Source of the DNA: a virus
IMG/VR virus record: IMGVR_UViG_3300042934_001137
Span: 1-49,623 of that record
Reading direction: 5' to 3' (one strand)
Length of the DNA: 49,623 bases
The notes under the pieces are model-generated. The model searched no databases. It was not told where the DNA came from and was given only the letters and a program-made list of their open reading frames with translations. Shown here one piece after another: positions 24,801 through 33,770 of this stretch (the first letter of the stretch is position 1; each line of letters begins with the position of its first letter). Made by a program: the position numbers and the translations under genes.

Positions 24801-25394
24801 CTATTTGCTGACTTTTAATTTTGCTATTCTTTTTTCAAACTCTGAATAATCAATAGATGTCTTTGAGGTTTCGTCAACAACAACTGCTCTGAATTCATTG
24901 CTTCTTTGCTCTGAGACAAGTTCCTTATCGGCTCTTTGCTCGATAGAGGTACCAGTATAACAAGGAGACATTCTATCATCTATGATAGATACCTCGAATA
25001 TATCTAAGTCTTGAATATGTCTTCTAGGAATATCCCCAGCTCTTTCTTCTGGCTTTTCCTTGTTAACAAACATGCCAAAAGACCATCCTTTAAGCTTCTT
25101 TTCTTTAGCTTTTTGGATTACTTCTGCGTCATTTACTGTACATACAGCCCTAAGACCTATATTGTCCTCGAAAAGTTGAAGATTACCTTCTTTTGTAGAA
25201 CCTAATTTTCTATCTTTGTTATGATTTAAAAGTAAGTCAACATTTTCTGCCCTTTCTAAGGCCTTTTCAAATGCTCTCGGCTCAATTTGCTCAACGCATT
25301 TACCTATTGCTGTTATTATGGGCTTTGAATCACGTCCTACAGCATTAACATATCCGTCAAGAAGAACACTGTCATTCCTTATCTCAATTCTCAT
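24801..25394 (-). CDS. HK97-family prohead protease
   Basis: A 197-residue protein from ATG at 25394 (AAGGGGG upstream; an in-frame GTG nine bases earlier lies within the ribosome site). H58 in LLLNHNKDRKLG and S105 in GWSFGM are the expected catalytic His and Ser of the U35/herpesvirus-assemblin-like fold. It cleaves the capsid scaffold. It overlaps the portal gene's stop by 11 bp. Confidence 0.9.
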   Translation of the reverse strand: MRIEIRNDSVLLDGYVNAVGRDSKPIITAIGKCVEQIEPRAFEKALERAENVDLLLNHNKDRKLGSTKEGNLQLFEDNIGLRAVCTVNDAEVIQKAKEKKLKGWSFGMFVNKEKPEERAGDIPRRHIQDLDIFEVSIIDDRMSPCYTGTSIEQRADKELVSEQRSNEFRAVVVDETSKTSIDYSEFEKRIAKLKVSK

Positions 25395-26613
25395 TATTCT
25401 CACCCCCTTTCAAGCCATTAATATTTGTAGTTTGATTAGTATTAGGAGTATAAATCGTCTTTGTTTTTACATCATAAAGAACTGAGTCAAGTCCAAGTTT
25501 AATCCAATTTAATCCTAGGGCTGGTAAGTCCTCCATAAACCTAACCTCGTCTATTTGCATAAAATTAGCATCAATTGCTGTCCTGTATGCTTCAAATCTC
25601 TCTTTTATATCGCCTTTTAGCATTTCTTTAGTATCAAAAGCCCAATAAAAAGAGTCTTTTTCTTTTTCAAGAAGAAAGTCTCTATTTAATGCGCATTCAA
25701 TAGCTTTAAGTGCTGGCATAACTCCCATTTTGAACCCATTAGCATATTCTTTGGATGATGCTGTTCCATTTATGATATTTACAGGAATAAGGAATAACTT
25801 ACATATTTCGCCTGAGTTAGATTCCTTATTCTCATTAAGCTGCATTTCAACAGAAGTATTAGAAGCTTCTTGAAACTCAAGTCCTTCATTAAGAACTGCA
25901 ACATTTTCACTATTGTTGCTATAAAGGTTTCTCCATGCTTCCTTTAGTTTATCTATTGCATCTTGTGTTAATTTTCTAGGAGACTTTAAGAAACCTTTCT
26001 TATTGCCACCTTTCTTAACGAGAGTTTCTTCATAGACTAACGAATTATAAGCTACGCTAAGAATTAAGCTATTTTCATCTATAATGCTTATACCCTGAGC
26101 GCCATCTTTTGAATTCCTAAGTAATTTTATAAAATCAAATGATTTATAAATGTTACCATTTACTAAAATAGAGTAATCCTTAAAGATAGGGTCCGTATTT
26201 TTATTTATTGAAATATGATTATCTTCTACATAATGAAGCCCTTTATAAACATTTCTGTCTTTTCTTATATAGGCATATCCACCTTTACCTAGAAAATAAT
26301 CTGCAACCATAGCTCTCCAAAACTGTACAGCATCCAAAGTATCTCCAGTCTCATTGTTTAGAAGTGTAGTTCTTATATCGTCCTTTACTTCTATGGCCTT
26401 CCCGTTTTCTTGCTTGTATAATTTAACAGGCAACATGGATACTGTATCGGCTATAAAATTAATACACCCTTTAACAGAAGGAATATTTAGTGCTTGATCT
26501 CTTGTTATAGGAGTTGAGCCTAAAAGCGCTTTTAATAAAAAATCATCCGCAGTGTCTGGAGTTCCAGTTGTGTCAAATGCTCTCTGTTCTTTTTTCTTTT
26601 TAAACCATCCCAA
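25384..26613 (-). CDS. portal protein, HK97 family
   Basis: A 409-residue protein from TTG at 26613, chosen because GAGGAGG lies eight bases upstream and the longer frame would overlap the terminase stop. Typical features: LLGSTPITRDQALNIPSVKGCINFIADTVSMLPVKLY near the N-terminus, then WRAMVADYFLGKGGYAYI and the conserved WIKLGL-type end. It forms the dodecameric DNA gate of the head. Confidence 0.9.
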   Translation of the reverse strand: MGWFKKKKEQRAFDTTGTPDTADDFLLKALLGSTPITRDQALNIPSVKGCINFIADTVSMLPVKLYKQENGKAIEVKDDIRTTLLNNETGDTLDAVQFWRAMVADYFLGKGGYAYIRKDRNVYKGLHYVEDNHISINKNTDPIFKDYSILVNGNIYKSFDFIKLLRNSKDGAQGISIIDENSLILSVAYNSLVYEETLVKKGGNKKGFLKSPRKLTQDAIDKLKEAWRNLYSNNSENVAVLNEGLEFQEASNTSVEMQLNENKESNSGEICKLFLIPVNIINGTASSKEYANGFKMGVMPALKAIECALNRDFLLEKEKDSFYWAFDTKEMLKGDIKERFEAYRTAIDANFMQIDEVRFMEDLPALGLNWIKLGLDSVLYDVKTKTIYTPNTNQTTNINGLKGGENNEN

Positions 26614-26629
26614 AGTATTCACCTCCTCT

Positions 26630-28324
26630 CTATATAACTTGCGCTCCAAAATCGTCTATTCCATATAACATATCTTGCTGCAATAAATAAACCGCATTGA
26701 TAGTTGATACAACCATATCAACCTTCCCTGCGGATTTCTTTTTATTAACATATTTATTTAGGTTTGTATCTTCTGTACAACGTGCATTTTGGAAGTTTAT
26801 TTCTAGCATTAAGTTTTCTTCATATTGGAATAGTTTTTTGAGTATATATTCTTTTAAGAGTTTTGTAGGCATGTGTAATACACTTGAATGTTGCTTAATT
26901 TCAACACACTCATATCCTGCTGCTTCAAGCTTTTGCACTGTACTAATCGCATTATACCGGTCATATCCTATTTGCATTATCTCAACACCATGTTTTTCTT
27001 CAAGTTCAAGTATAAAACTTTCAACAAATCCGTAGTCAATTACCTCATCTCCACATTCAAAGCAAACTCCTTGTTTTATTAGTTTGTTATAGTCAACATT
27101 TTCTTTCTTGCTTTTAATGTCCTTTTTATCCTTTGGGATAAAGCCCCATACTTTTGCATATATCTTTCCATCATGCTCTGTAACCATAGCAACTGAAGTA
27201 TTATCATCAGATTGTGATAAATCCAAGCCTAAATATACTCTTTTCCCCTTCCAAAAGGACAAATCCTCTCGAATTTTACATTCTCTAACCTTGGTTATCT
27301 CTATATATCCTTCTACTCCAAGACCCTTATATTTGATATTATTATGCTTGCAAAGGTAGTTTTCCCTCTTATTTTCATAGAGAATTGCCATGGTACGCAT
27401 ATCTTTTATAGCCTGAAAAATATATTCATGAGCTACAGCTACAGGATTACTTTGATAGATAACTAAATCATCATGCTGCCATTTATCTTGAAGAAGAAAT
27501 TCATCATCAGGCTCATATAATAACGCAAACCTTCGTTTATTATCCATAAGACCATCTAATGTCTTTTTAGAAATATCTATCTCATCTATCATAGCGTTGT
27601 TATCATTAGGATATTGAGTGCTGATTACTATTCCAAGTTTATTAAATAGAGTTATCTGAGAAGATCTCATTGCTTCTATAGGGTAACTGTCCATCGCCCC
27701 GGCTTCATCAGCAAGGAAAGCATTAGCTAGCTTACCATCCATTCTATCTTCACTATATGCCAAAGGCACATATTCACTATCTGTTAATAAGCACCTTATT
27801 TCACTTCTAAGCACTTTAAAAACATCATCATCTGCTAGCAGTGGACTAACCTTTATAATCTTTCTTATGGCTATCTTTAACTCGCTAGAAAGTTTTAGAT
27901 CCGGAGCAACTGAAAAGAAACGAGAAAAAGGCTTATCTGTAAGCAAAAGAAGTATAAAAATAACAGCACTATTGAAAGTCTTAAAATTTTTTCGACTTAT
28001 CTCCAATACTGCTGTTTGATAATACCTTATATCCTTATTTTCATCATTTTTTAATTTAGTGCAAAGTGTAGCTGTTATTAATAACTGAGAATAATCTTCT
28101 AAACCTTCATCCATCGGGCACATTAAGTCTGGATGAACCATTAACTTAAGAATATTATATATCTTGTCATATTCTTTTTCGTCTACATAAGCCTCTTCAT
28201 TTTCTCCATTAGCAATATCCAACCAAGCCTTAGCTTGCTTTTTTACATACCTAGGTACCTTTTGATTAGGTTCAATTATGCACCATTCAGCATATTTGTA
28301 TGCCTTACTATTATTGATTTCCAT
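26630..28324 (-). CDS. terminase large subunit
   Basis: A 564-residue protein. The ATPase has a deviant Walker A, SRKNFKT, at 110-116 and Walker B plus catalytic acid, ADEAGA, at 205-210. The RNase H-like nuclease begins at YLGLDLSQSDD, with D368 as the first metal ligand. It packages and cuts the concatemer. It overlaps the small subunit gene by 14 bp. Confidence 0.92.
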   Translation of the reverse strand: MEINNSKAYKYAEWCIIEPNQKVPRYVKKQAKAWLDIANGENEEAYVDEKEYDKIYNILKLMVHPDLMCPMDEGLEDYSQLLITATLCTKLKNDENKDIRYYQTAVLEISRKNFKTFNSAVIFILLLLTDKPFSRFFSVAPDLKLSSELKIAIRKIIKVSPLLADDDVFKVLRSEIRCLLTDSEYVPLAYSEDRMDGKLANAFLADEAGAMDSYPIEAMRSSQITLFNKLGIVISTQYPNDNNAMIDEIDISKKTLDGLMDNKRRFALLYEPDDEFLLQDKWQHDDLVIYQSNPVAVAHEYIFQAIKDMRTMAILYENKRENYLCKHNNIKYKGLGVEGYIEITKVRECKIREDLSFWKGKRVYLGLDLSQSDDNTSVAMVTEHDGKIYAKVWGFIPKDKKDIKSKKENVDYNKLIKQGVCFECGDEVIDYGFVESFILELEEKHGVEIMQIGYDRYNAISTVQKLEAAGYECVEIKQHSSVLHMPTKLLKEYILKKLFQYEENLMLEINFQNARCTEDTNLNKYVNKKKSAGKVDMVVSTINAVYLLQQDMLYGIDDFGAQVI

Positions 28325-28886
28325 TTATCGCCCTTAACAACTTTTCTTTATTTGACTGGGTATCAACTTTCTTAGGTATGCTTCTTAATGCTGCTGCTAC
28401 TGTCATTATATTTTCTTTTTCAATGTCTAAGAGCATTTTTCTTTTAGATTGTACTTGCTTATCCAGCTCTATCATTGCTGCAGATAAGTCAGCCATATTT
28501 CTACTAAATTTTCTTAGCTCCTTTGCCCTTTCCTCAATTTCTAATGAATCTATCAAATCTTCAAAAGTTTCCTTTAACTGCCCAATTAGATTGTAAATTT
28601 GCTCTCTTTTCTCTTCAAAATCTTTGCATTCAGCATATATTAAGCAGTACCTATTAATTACACCCTCATAAATAGCATCGTTTTTCTCTATGTTTTTCAG
28701 CAGCTTATTTATCCTTTGAAACTCTTTATGAGCAATAGGATTTTCTTTTACTTCCGGACGCTCTCTTATGGCTACACCAGTAGCTAGAGCGGATTCTCCT
28801 TTTTCTCTTTGCTTTAACTCTTCTTTAGTTCTATGAGATTTTTTTTCACTCTTTAAGACTGAAAATGGTTTAGGTGGTGTAGGCAT
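28311..28886 (-). CDS. terminase small subunit, P27 family-like
   Basis: A 191-residue protein with a proline/lysine-rich N-terminus followed by a helical core (NPIAHKEFQRINKLLKNIEKNDAIYEGVINRYCLIYAECKDF) like P27-type small subunits. It should bind DNA near the packaging start. It lies directly beside the candidate cos region and upstream of the large subunit. Confidence 0.8.
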   Translation of the reverse strand: MPTPPKPFSVLKSEKKSHRTKEELKQREKGESALATGVAIRERPEVKENPIAHKEFQRINKLLKNIEKNDAIYEGVINRYCLIYAECKDFEEKREQIYNLIGQLKETFEDLIDSLEIEERAKELRKFSRNMADLSAAMIELDKQVQSKRKMLLDIEKENIMTVAAALRSIPKKVDTQSNKEKLLRAINGNQ

Positions 28887-29016
28887 AATTAAGTCTCCTT
28901 TCTTAAAAGTACTTTTTAAAAGTTGATGTGGGAATATTTTATCTTCTTATATGGGTACGTGGTGTTCTTGGGCCTATGTTTTTCATGTGTACCCCCTGGG
29001 GGATGCCCGAAATATT
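28887..29016. other. candidate cos region between HNH and terminase genes
   Basis: This 130-bp non-coding stretch holds CCCCCTGGGGG (28992-29002), the only strongly GC-rich palindrome nearby, followed by ATGCCCG. In HNH-containing cos phages the cohesive-end site normally lies between the HNH gene and terS, as here. The exact nick positions cannot be read. Confidence 0.5.
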
Positions 29017-29412
29017 TTATATTTCTTCCTCGTACTTCTTTTCCTGCTCATTGATAATATCTATAATTACTTTTCTTGGAATCTCTCCACTCTCTGCCAT
29101 TTCGTGATGACTTTCGCATAAGGTTAAGAGGTTTTCATTATCTAATCTCTTATCAAAATCTTCTTCAAGAGGTATAGCATGATGTACTTCTAAATCATCA
29201 TAGTTGTATTGCTTCGATGTATTATATAACTTACGAATACATATCTGGCATAAGTGCAAGTCTCTATCCTTTATCTCTTCTCTCTTTCCTTGCCATGCTT
29301 TAGTCCATCTAAACTTATCCTTGTCATTACCTTGCTTTCTTCTTTGAGGTTTCTTTCCACAATCAAGTTTACTATCATGTATTCTATTACAATACTTACA
29401 ACTCTTAAGCAT
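29017..29412 (-). CDS. HNH endonuclease next to terminase
   Basis: A 131-residue protein. Zinc-ligand pairs CKYC (N-terminal) and CQIC are present; the HNH motif is LEVHHAIPLEED...NENLLTLCESHHEMAE. HNH proteins adjacent to HK97-type terminases are required partners for cos cleavage in characterised phages. Its position just before the candidate cos site supports this role rather than a free homing nuclease. Confidence 0.88.
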   Translation of the reverse strand: MLKSCKYCNRIHDSKLDCGKKPQRRKQGNDKDKFRWTKAWQGKREEIKDRDLHLCQICIRKLYNTSKQYNYDDLEVHHAIPLEEDFDKRLDNENLLTLCESHHEMAESGEIPRKVIIDIINEQEKKYEEEI

Positions 29413-29540
29413 AATCTCACCTCACCTACCCTAATTGGTTATTCGTTTTAATTTGAGCATAAAAAAAGAACCCCTTTTGAAGAGCTCTTCAGAAATTTAA
29501 ATATTAATGTATTTTGATTAGAATGTGTTAACTATAATTC

Positions 29541-30119
29541 TTATTTAAGTTCTTCTTGATATATTAAAAATATTCTTTTTAACACAATTAGTAAATTAAA
29601 AATAAATAAAAATAGTAGCGAATACACAAGTGTTGTAACAATAATACTTTTTGATCCCGCTAACATGTATGCAAATGTTAGGATCAGTAGAACAACTGCT
29701 ACAATTATCTCAAACATAATAGTATAGTATGTTTCTTTTAATAATTCTTTTAATATCCTTATTTTTGCACCGTCACTTTTATTTCTTGATTCTATCTTCC
29801 CCTTCAGGTCAATAACCAGAGCAAGCAAAGTGAATAACATAGAAGTAAATATTGAAAGGATAACTGTTATGTTTTCGATAATGTCTTTGTCAGCTAACTT
29901 AATTTTACATATTGATGCCCCGATTATAAACGGAACAATAAAATATATGAAAAAGGGCACTATTAGAATTTTATTTGTCTTTTGGTTTCTAAAATTTCCT
30001 ATATGCTTCTCGACGATATCAAAAATGTTAATATAATCAATCTTAAAGACATATTTAGAGATTATTAATATCCCAATAGATATGCCTATCCAGAGGATAG
30101 GATTTGTAAATTTGTCCAT
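29541..30119 (-). CDS. multi-TM membrane protein, RexB-like partner of the upstream gene
   Basis: A 192-residue protein with five predicted membrane helices (about 7-25, 51-70, 82-105, 131-155, 158-182) and a basic cytoplasmic loop in the middle. It lies 14 bp after the 30134-31078 gene and shares its promoter. The pair resembles lambda rexA-rexB in layout: a soluble sensor followed by an ion-channel-like membrane protein. No direct sequence similarity to RexB can be claimed from memory, so the function is inferred from context. Confidence 0.5.
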   Translation of the reverse strand: MDKFTNPILWIGISIGILIISKYVFKIDYINIFDIVEKHIGNFRNQKTNKILIVPFFIYFIVPFIIGASICKIKLADKDIIENITVILSIFTSMLFTLLALVIDLKGKIESRNKSDGAKIRILKELLKETYYTIMFEIIVAVVLLILTFAYMLAGSKSIIVTTLVYSLLFLFIFNLLIVLKRIFLIYQEELK

Positions 30120-30133
30120 GCAGTATCACCTAC

Positions 30134-31078
30134 TTAAATAAGCCCCATATCATTTAAATAATCTAATGCCGTTTCTAATAAAACTGGTGTTATGCTTTCT
30201 TCTGTTGGTTGACCGTTGATTAAATCCAGATTATCTGTAATGTCTTCATTTACTATAATTTTATCAATATTACTTAAATTTATGGTTTTATTCTTTCTTC
30301 CCATTTTGAAATCTAGCTTAATATTATCATAGTCAAAATCGGCTATTTCTATAACATTGTTTATTGCTCTTTGTCCCGTTAAGCATTGAGTTATTTCCAT
30401 TCTCTTTCTATCTACAAATCCTAGTGGTTTATGGATGGTGTATTCTTCAAAAGCCTCCTCTACCCCATTGTTCAAACCAAGCTGTCTTGCCCGATCAGCG
30501 GGTATATTATATCTTATGAATCTAATCTTCTGTAGTATTCCATATTGTAGAAATCTTGTAATGTATGGTACTGGGGTTATACTTCCAATGGATAATCTAT
30601 ACTCATTATTTGTTCTATTAAGATATTCTTCTAGACAGTTATTGAATATTGACTTTATTCCAAAGACACCAGTTGTTTGCAAAATAAGAATACCTTTAGT
30701 AGATGGCACTATAGGCATGCAGAAACAGAAATAAAAAGGCATAACTTCTGCATCATCTTCAGTCTTATTATAGTTAACTGCTCCTGTATTTGTATTAACT
30801 ATTTCAGATGAATACCCATATGCACCGGTTTTTACCTTTCCTATTGCGTATCTAAAAAGTTCTATATTATCTCGTTCATATACTTGAATGTTATAGTTCT
30901 CTACCTTGAAAACTTTTTCTAAATCTTCGTTGTTAACATAATCTCCACCATACTCATTTGCGAAATTTCTAAATAAATCCATGAAATTTCCTTCTCTTAA
31001 TGCATTAAGTATTAGATTATCATTCTCTCCTTTGTTCTGAAGACTTAGGCCATAAACAGAAACCCCGATAGATGCCAC
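30134..31078 (-). CDS. RexA-like soluble protein of a two-gene accessory module
   Basis: A 314-residue protein from GTG at 31078, with GGGGG eight bases before it; no ATG has a site. The block MPFYFCFCMP...GILILQTTGVFG...NNCLEEYL has the same layout as the core of lambda RexA (a hydrophobic strand, a Gly-rich turn, T-x-FG, then a helix). The C-terminal half has a DNA-binding-like charged region (FKMGRKNKTINLSNIDKI). It has its own promoter (31126-31154), so it should be expressed in the lysogen. Alternative: another abortive-infection family. Confidence 0.5.
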   Translation of the reverse strand: MASIGVSVYGLSLQNKGENDNLILNALREGNFMDLFRNFANEYGGDYVNNEDLEKVFKVENYNIQVYERDNIELFRYAIGKVKTGAYGYSSEIVNTNTGAVNYNKTEDDAEVMPFYFCFCMPIVPSTKGILILQTTGVFGIKSIFNNCLEEYLNRTNNEYRLSIGSITPVPYITRFLQYGILQKIRFIRYNIPADRARQLGLNNGVEEAFEEYTIHKPLGFVDRKRMEITQCLTGQRAINNVIEIADFDYDNIKLDFKMGRKNKTINLSNIDKIIVNEDITDNLDLINGQPTEESITPVLLETALDYLNDMGLI

Positions 31079-31125
31079 AATAAATTCCCCCTTTTTTTCT
31101 ATACAAATCATGTAATATATCATCA

Positions 31126-31154
31126 ATTCTACATAGAATGCAAAATCCCTTCAA
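31126..31154 (-). promoter_or_regulatory. promoter of the RexAB-like module
   Basis: TTGAAG (31149-31154) and TAGAAT (31126-31131) are exactly 17 bp apart, 48 bp before the GTG start of the first gene. It sits behind a terminator, so the module can be expressed independently of phage late transcription. Confidence 0.6.
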
Positions 31155-31187
31155 GCATTTTACATTTTTCGGCTTTTTTGTTTATAA

Positions 31188-31220
31188 AAGAAGACATTTG
31201 CACTCCGGAAATGCCTTCTT
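31188..31220 (-). terminator. terminator of the tandem-repeat protein gene
   Basis: A 12-bp stem (one G-T pair on the minus strand) with a nine-base loop, AAGAAGGCATTT/AAATGTCTTCTT, lies 60 bp after the 31280-31714 stop. The T-tract is weak (TTTTATAAAC). Confidence 0.5.
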
Positions 31221-31279
31221 AAAAACTGGGGGATAATATTTATAGTATTACACACTATCGTCTTGAATCTATTATAAAA

Positions 31280-31714
31280 TTATTTGATTCTAATAACTGG
31301 AAGCTTATTTTCTATTCCATCCACTTTCATCATATATTTATATCCATCATTATATATTAGAATTCTAGGATTGTATGCATAATGATATAAGTAATTATAT
31401 TGTGATTGTTTCCACACTTGACCATTTTGAAGCTTAAATATTGTATCTCCCCTCCATCCATTAAATTCACTAACTATTATACTCTCAAAATAATTGTCTA
31501 CTTTTCTTACAACTACGTATTCATCCATGTCTTCCAACTGTAGATAATAATTTATATTGTCAGTATAAATTTTTACTTCCGGCCGATAACTGTAATTATA
31601 ATTATATTTATATTCAGCCTGTATCCATATTTGCCCATTGTCAAGTTTAAATAGCATCTCTTCATTATATCCATATGAAGCATCATTAATAGTTGAAGTA
31701 GCTATTAATCTCAT
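31280..31714 (-). CDS. tandem beta-repeat protein (two SH3-like units)
   Basis: A 144-residue protein from ATG at 31714 (GAGGTGAGGG upstream). Two homologous units: FKLDNGQIWIQAEYKYNYNY at about 23-42, and FKLQNGQVWKQSQYNYLYHY near 91-110, each followed by a Pro and an IY strand. It is strongly tyrosine-rich. The repeat suggests a duplicated small barrel that binds a ligand or partner. It stands alone between the RexAB-like pair and dam. Unknown function. Confidence 0.6.
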   Translation of the reverse strand: MRLIATSTINDASYGYNEEMLFKLDNGQIWIQAEYKYNYNYSYRPEVKIYTDNINYYLQLEDMDEYVVVRKVDNYFESIIVSEFNGWRGDTIFKLQNGQVWKQSQYNYLYHYAYNPRILIYNDGYKYMMKVDGIENKLPVIRIK

Positions 31715-31800
31715 AACCCTCACCTCTCTTTACATAATAATTTCTATGCAAAGTTGAGGTTTCCTGCCAATGTCGAACTTTATTTCTGGAGCTCTTCAAC

Positions 31801-32556
31801 TTAATAGTTGGTAATAATCAATTCTCTATATCTACCCCTAGCATGCTTTTCTCTACTTACTGAATAATTAACTTCAACTTCTTTAAAATTATAATCTTTA
31901 TACCATTCTCTAATTTTTTCATGGTCATTAATCGTTAAAAGAAATTTACCATTTAAACATTTCAACTTATCTCTTAATAAAAGATGTTCTCTTTCTCCAA
32001 ACTCATTACCATACCCAGTTAGCTCATAGTATGGAGGATCTACAAAGAAGAAGCTGTGATTTCTATCATATTTGTCTATTATCTTTTCAAAGCTTAAATT
32101 CTCAACATATGTATTTCTTAGCCTTTCTTTAAGCTCACCTAAAGTATTCTTATAATAAATTTGTGGTTTGGGTTTAGATGTAGTACCATAACCATAGTCT
32201 TTTCCTTTAGCTGCAAAACTTTGAGATATTAAATATAAAAACCTCACAGCTCTATTGATTTCTGTGAGGTTTTCTACACTATAGTTTTTGTATTCTTCAA
32301 AAATATCTCTTCCTGAGAACTCATATTCAAGCATTCTTTCTATCTCTGGCGCATGGTATTTAATCATTCTAAATAAATTGATAAGTTCTTTATCAATATC
32401 ATTGATTACTTCAACTTTTGAAATTTCTTTACCAAAGTATACCCAGCCAGCACCAAAGAATAATTCAACATAACACGTGTGGTCAGGTATCATTTCAATT
32501 ATTGCTTTTCTTAATTTTGACTTGCCTCCCATTCTTGGGATTGGTGGATTTAACAT
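31801..32556 (-). CDS. dam: DNA adenine methylase (Dam, D12 class)
   Basis: A 251-residue protein. PRMGGKSKLRK (7-17) is the SAM-binding motif I region, YVELFFGAG (29-37) and the catalytic DPPY (173-176) are standard for D12-class N6-adenine methyltransferases. The DPPY is followed by a normal C-terminal region, so the enzyme looks intact. No cognate restriction gene is directly adjacent; an McrB-like protein lies about 1.4 kb upstream. A phage Dam can protect DNA from restriction or alter gene control. The unusual 5' leader is listed separately. The symbol names the enzyme class, not proven orthology. Confidence 0.88.
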   Translation of the reverse strand: MLNPPIPRMGGKSKLRKAIIEMIPDHTCYVELFFGAGWVYFGKEISKVEVINDIDKELINLFRMIKYHAPEIERMLEYEFSGRDIFEEYKNYSVENLTEINRAVRFLYLISQSFAAKGKDYGYGTTSKPKPQIYYKNTLGELKERLRNTYVENLSFEKIIDKYDRNHSFFFVDPPYYELTGYGNEFGEREHLLLRDKLKCLNGKFLLTINDHEKIREWYKDYNFKEVEVNYSVSREKHARGRYRELIITNY

Positions 32557-32593
32557 ATTATCACTTCCTTTATTTTGATGTGGATTATAAGCT

Positions 32594-32613
32594 CACACCG
32601 CCCGTCACATCAT
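32594..32613 (+). other. 16S rRNA decoding-region-like sequence in the dam leader
   Basis: The + strand reads CACACCGCCCGTCACA, identical over 16 bases to the universally conserved 16S rRNA segment near positions 1390-1407, and 19 of 20 bases match if extended to 32613 (T for C at 32610). On the dam sense strand it is complementary to 16S rRNA. It is far richer in G+C than its surroundings. Confidence 0.6.
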
Positions 32614-32629
32614 TCAAAGGAAAATAAAA

Positions 32630-32650
32630 AAGCGTTCATTATGAACGCTT
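32630..32650 (-). terminator. terminator of the 32668-33765 gene
   Basis: A 9-bp perfect stem, AAGCGTTCA/TGAACGCTT, with a three-base loop is followed by TTTTTTATTTT on the minus strand, just after the stop codon. Confidence 0.82.
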
Positions 32651-32667
32651 AATCATCTAAGTTACGC

Positions 32668-33765
32668 TTATAGATTTAAATTTTTATCATTTTCTTTATT
32701 CAGTTTAATAAGTCGTTTTTTCTTTGGCCCTAATTTATTATTTATTTCTATAACGTCAATATTTAATATTTTCTCTTTAGGAATATACCAATATTTATAT
32801 TTATTGCTATCATATACAAGATAAAAGTCATCATATTTCCAAAGTATCTTTCCAGAAAGGTACTCATTATTCAGTTGTATATATGTATATGGTATAGATT
32901 TTATTCTTATTAATGTTATTATAAAGCTATAGCAAATGAATCCTAAAATATAGAACAATAATAAAGGAATGAATAGAGATATAACAAAATCAGTTATAAG
33001 TCGTATAGCAGCTTGTTTAGAAGATTCGCCTATCTGTGTACCATTAACCTTGAAAAGAATACTATTATTATTCGCAATCTCAATATCTTCTGCTACTGGC
33101 ACATACATCTTTTTATTTTTTAGATACAACACGTAATATTTGTTCAATAGTCCATTATTGGGTTGTAGTTTATCATCTGCAACAATTATATTACTATACT
33201 CAATTTGAAGACTGTCACCATAATTAATAGAATCAATATCCTTATAAATGAGAGTTGAGATACTTTTTCCATCTCTATATAATTTAATTTCATAATTGCT
33301 GTAATCTAATTTAAACAAATTTGCCATTGCTATTATAGTTAGATACATTGAAATAACACATAAAACAATGCATAAACCTATAACTATATATGTCATTATC
33401 ATATCGCATCCGTTAATTATTTTACCTATTATAACATTAATTTTTCCTTTGTAATTGTAGATCAAGAAAGTAATTATGGCAAATAAAATAGCTCTTTCCC
33501 TTCCATAGTTAACATAATTAATCAAATCATTAGCATCCGTTTGTATTTGATTAAAAACAATATGAATAAATATAAGAGCATACAATATTATTACTGCATA
33601 TACTAAAATATTTACGGCTACCTGAAACTTAGTATGTTTCTTAATGCCGAAAGCAAATATCAAAACTAGATGATCATAAAACATATCTAACAAGAATGAA
33701 CTTGGTACAATTATTATTGCTGTAAGTGTTGTTATGGCAGCTAAAAAATTGCTAAACGTACTCAT
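32668..33765 (-). CDS. multi-TM accessory membrane protein
   Basis: A 365-residue protein with about five membrane segments (about 7-25, 30-40, 48-68, 120-150, 255-290) and two soluble parts, a beta-rich region between residues 155 and 245 and a charged C-terminal tail. It has its own terminator and lies between dam and the McrB-N-like gene. A run of ten G on the coding strand is the Shine-Dalgarno site. No family recognised; a defence or surface-exclusion role is possible from position only. Confidence 0.6.
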   Translation of the reverse strand: MSTFSNFLAAITTLTAIIIVPSSFLLDMFYDHLVLIFAFGIKKHTKFQVAVNILVYAVIILYALIFIHIVFNQIQTDANDLINYVNYGRERAILFAIITFLIYNYKGKINVIIGKIINGCDMIMTYIVIGLCIVLCVISMYLTIIAMANLFKLDYSNYEIKLYRDGKSISTLIYKDIDSINYGDSLQIEYSNIIVADDKLQPNNGLLNKYYVLYLKNKKMYVPVAEDIEIANNNSILFKVNGTQIGESSKQAAIRLITDFVISLFIPLLLFYILGFICYSFIITLIRIKSIPYTYIQLNNEYLSGKILWKYDDFYLVYDSNKYKYWYIPKEKILNIDVIEINNKLGPKKKRLIKLNKENDKNLNL

Positions 33766-33770
33766 AATCT

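Noticed and set aside
29475-29492. TGAAGAGCTCTTCA palindrome before the HNH gene, similar to GAGCTCTTCA near 31790
   Set aside because: A 10-bp match can be chance here; no loop or clean T-run, and the RexAB-like and repeat-protein genes between the two copies have separate promoters.
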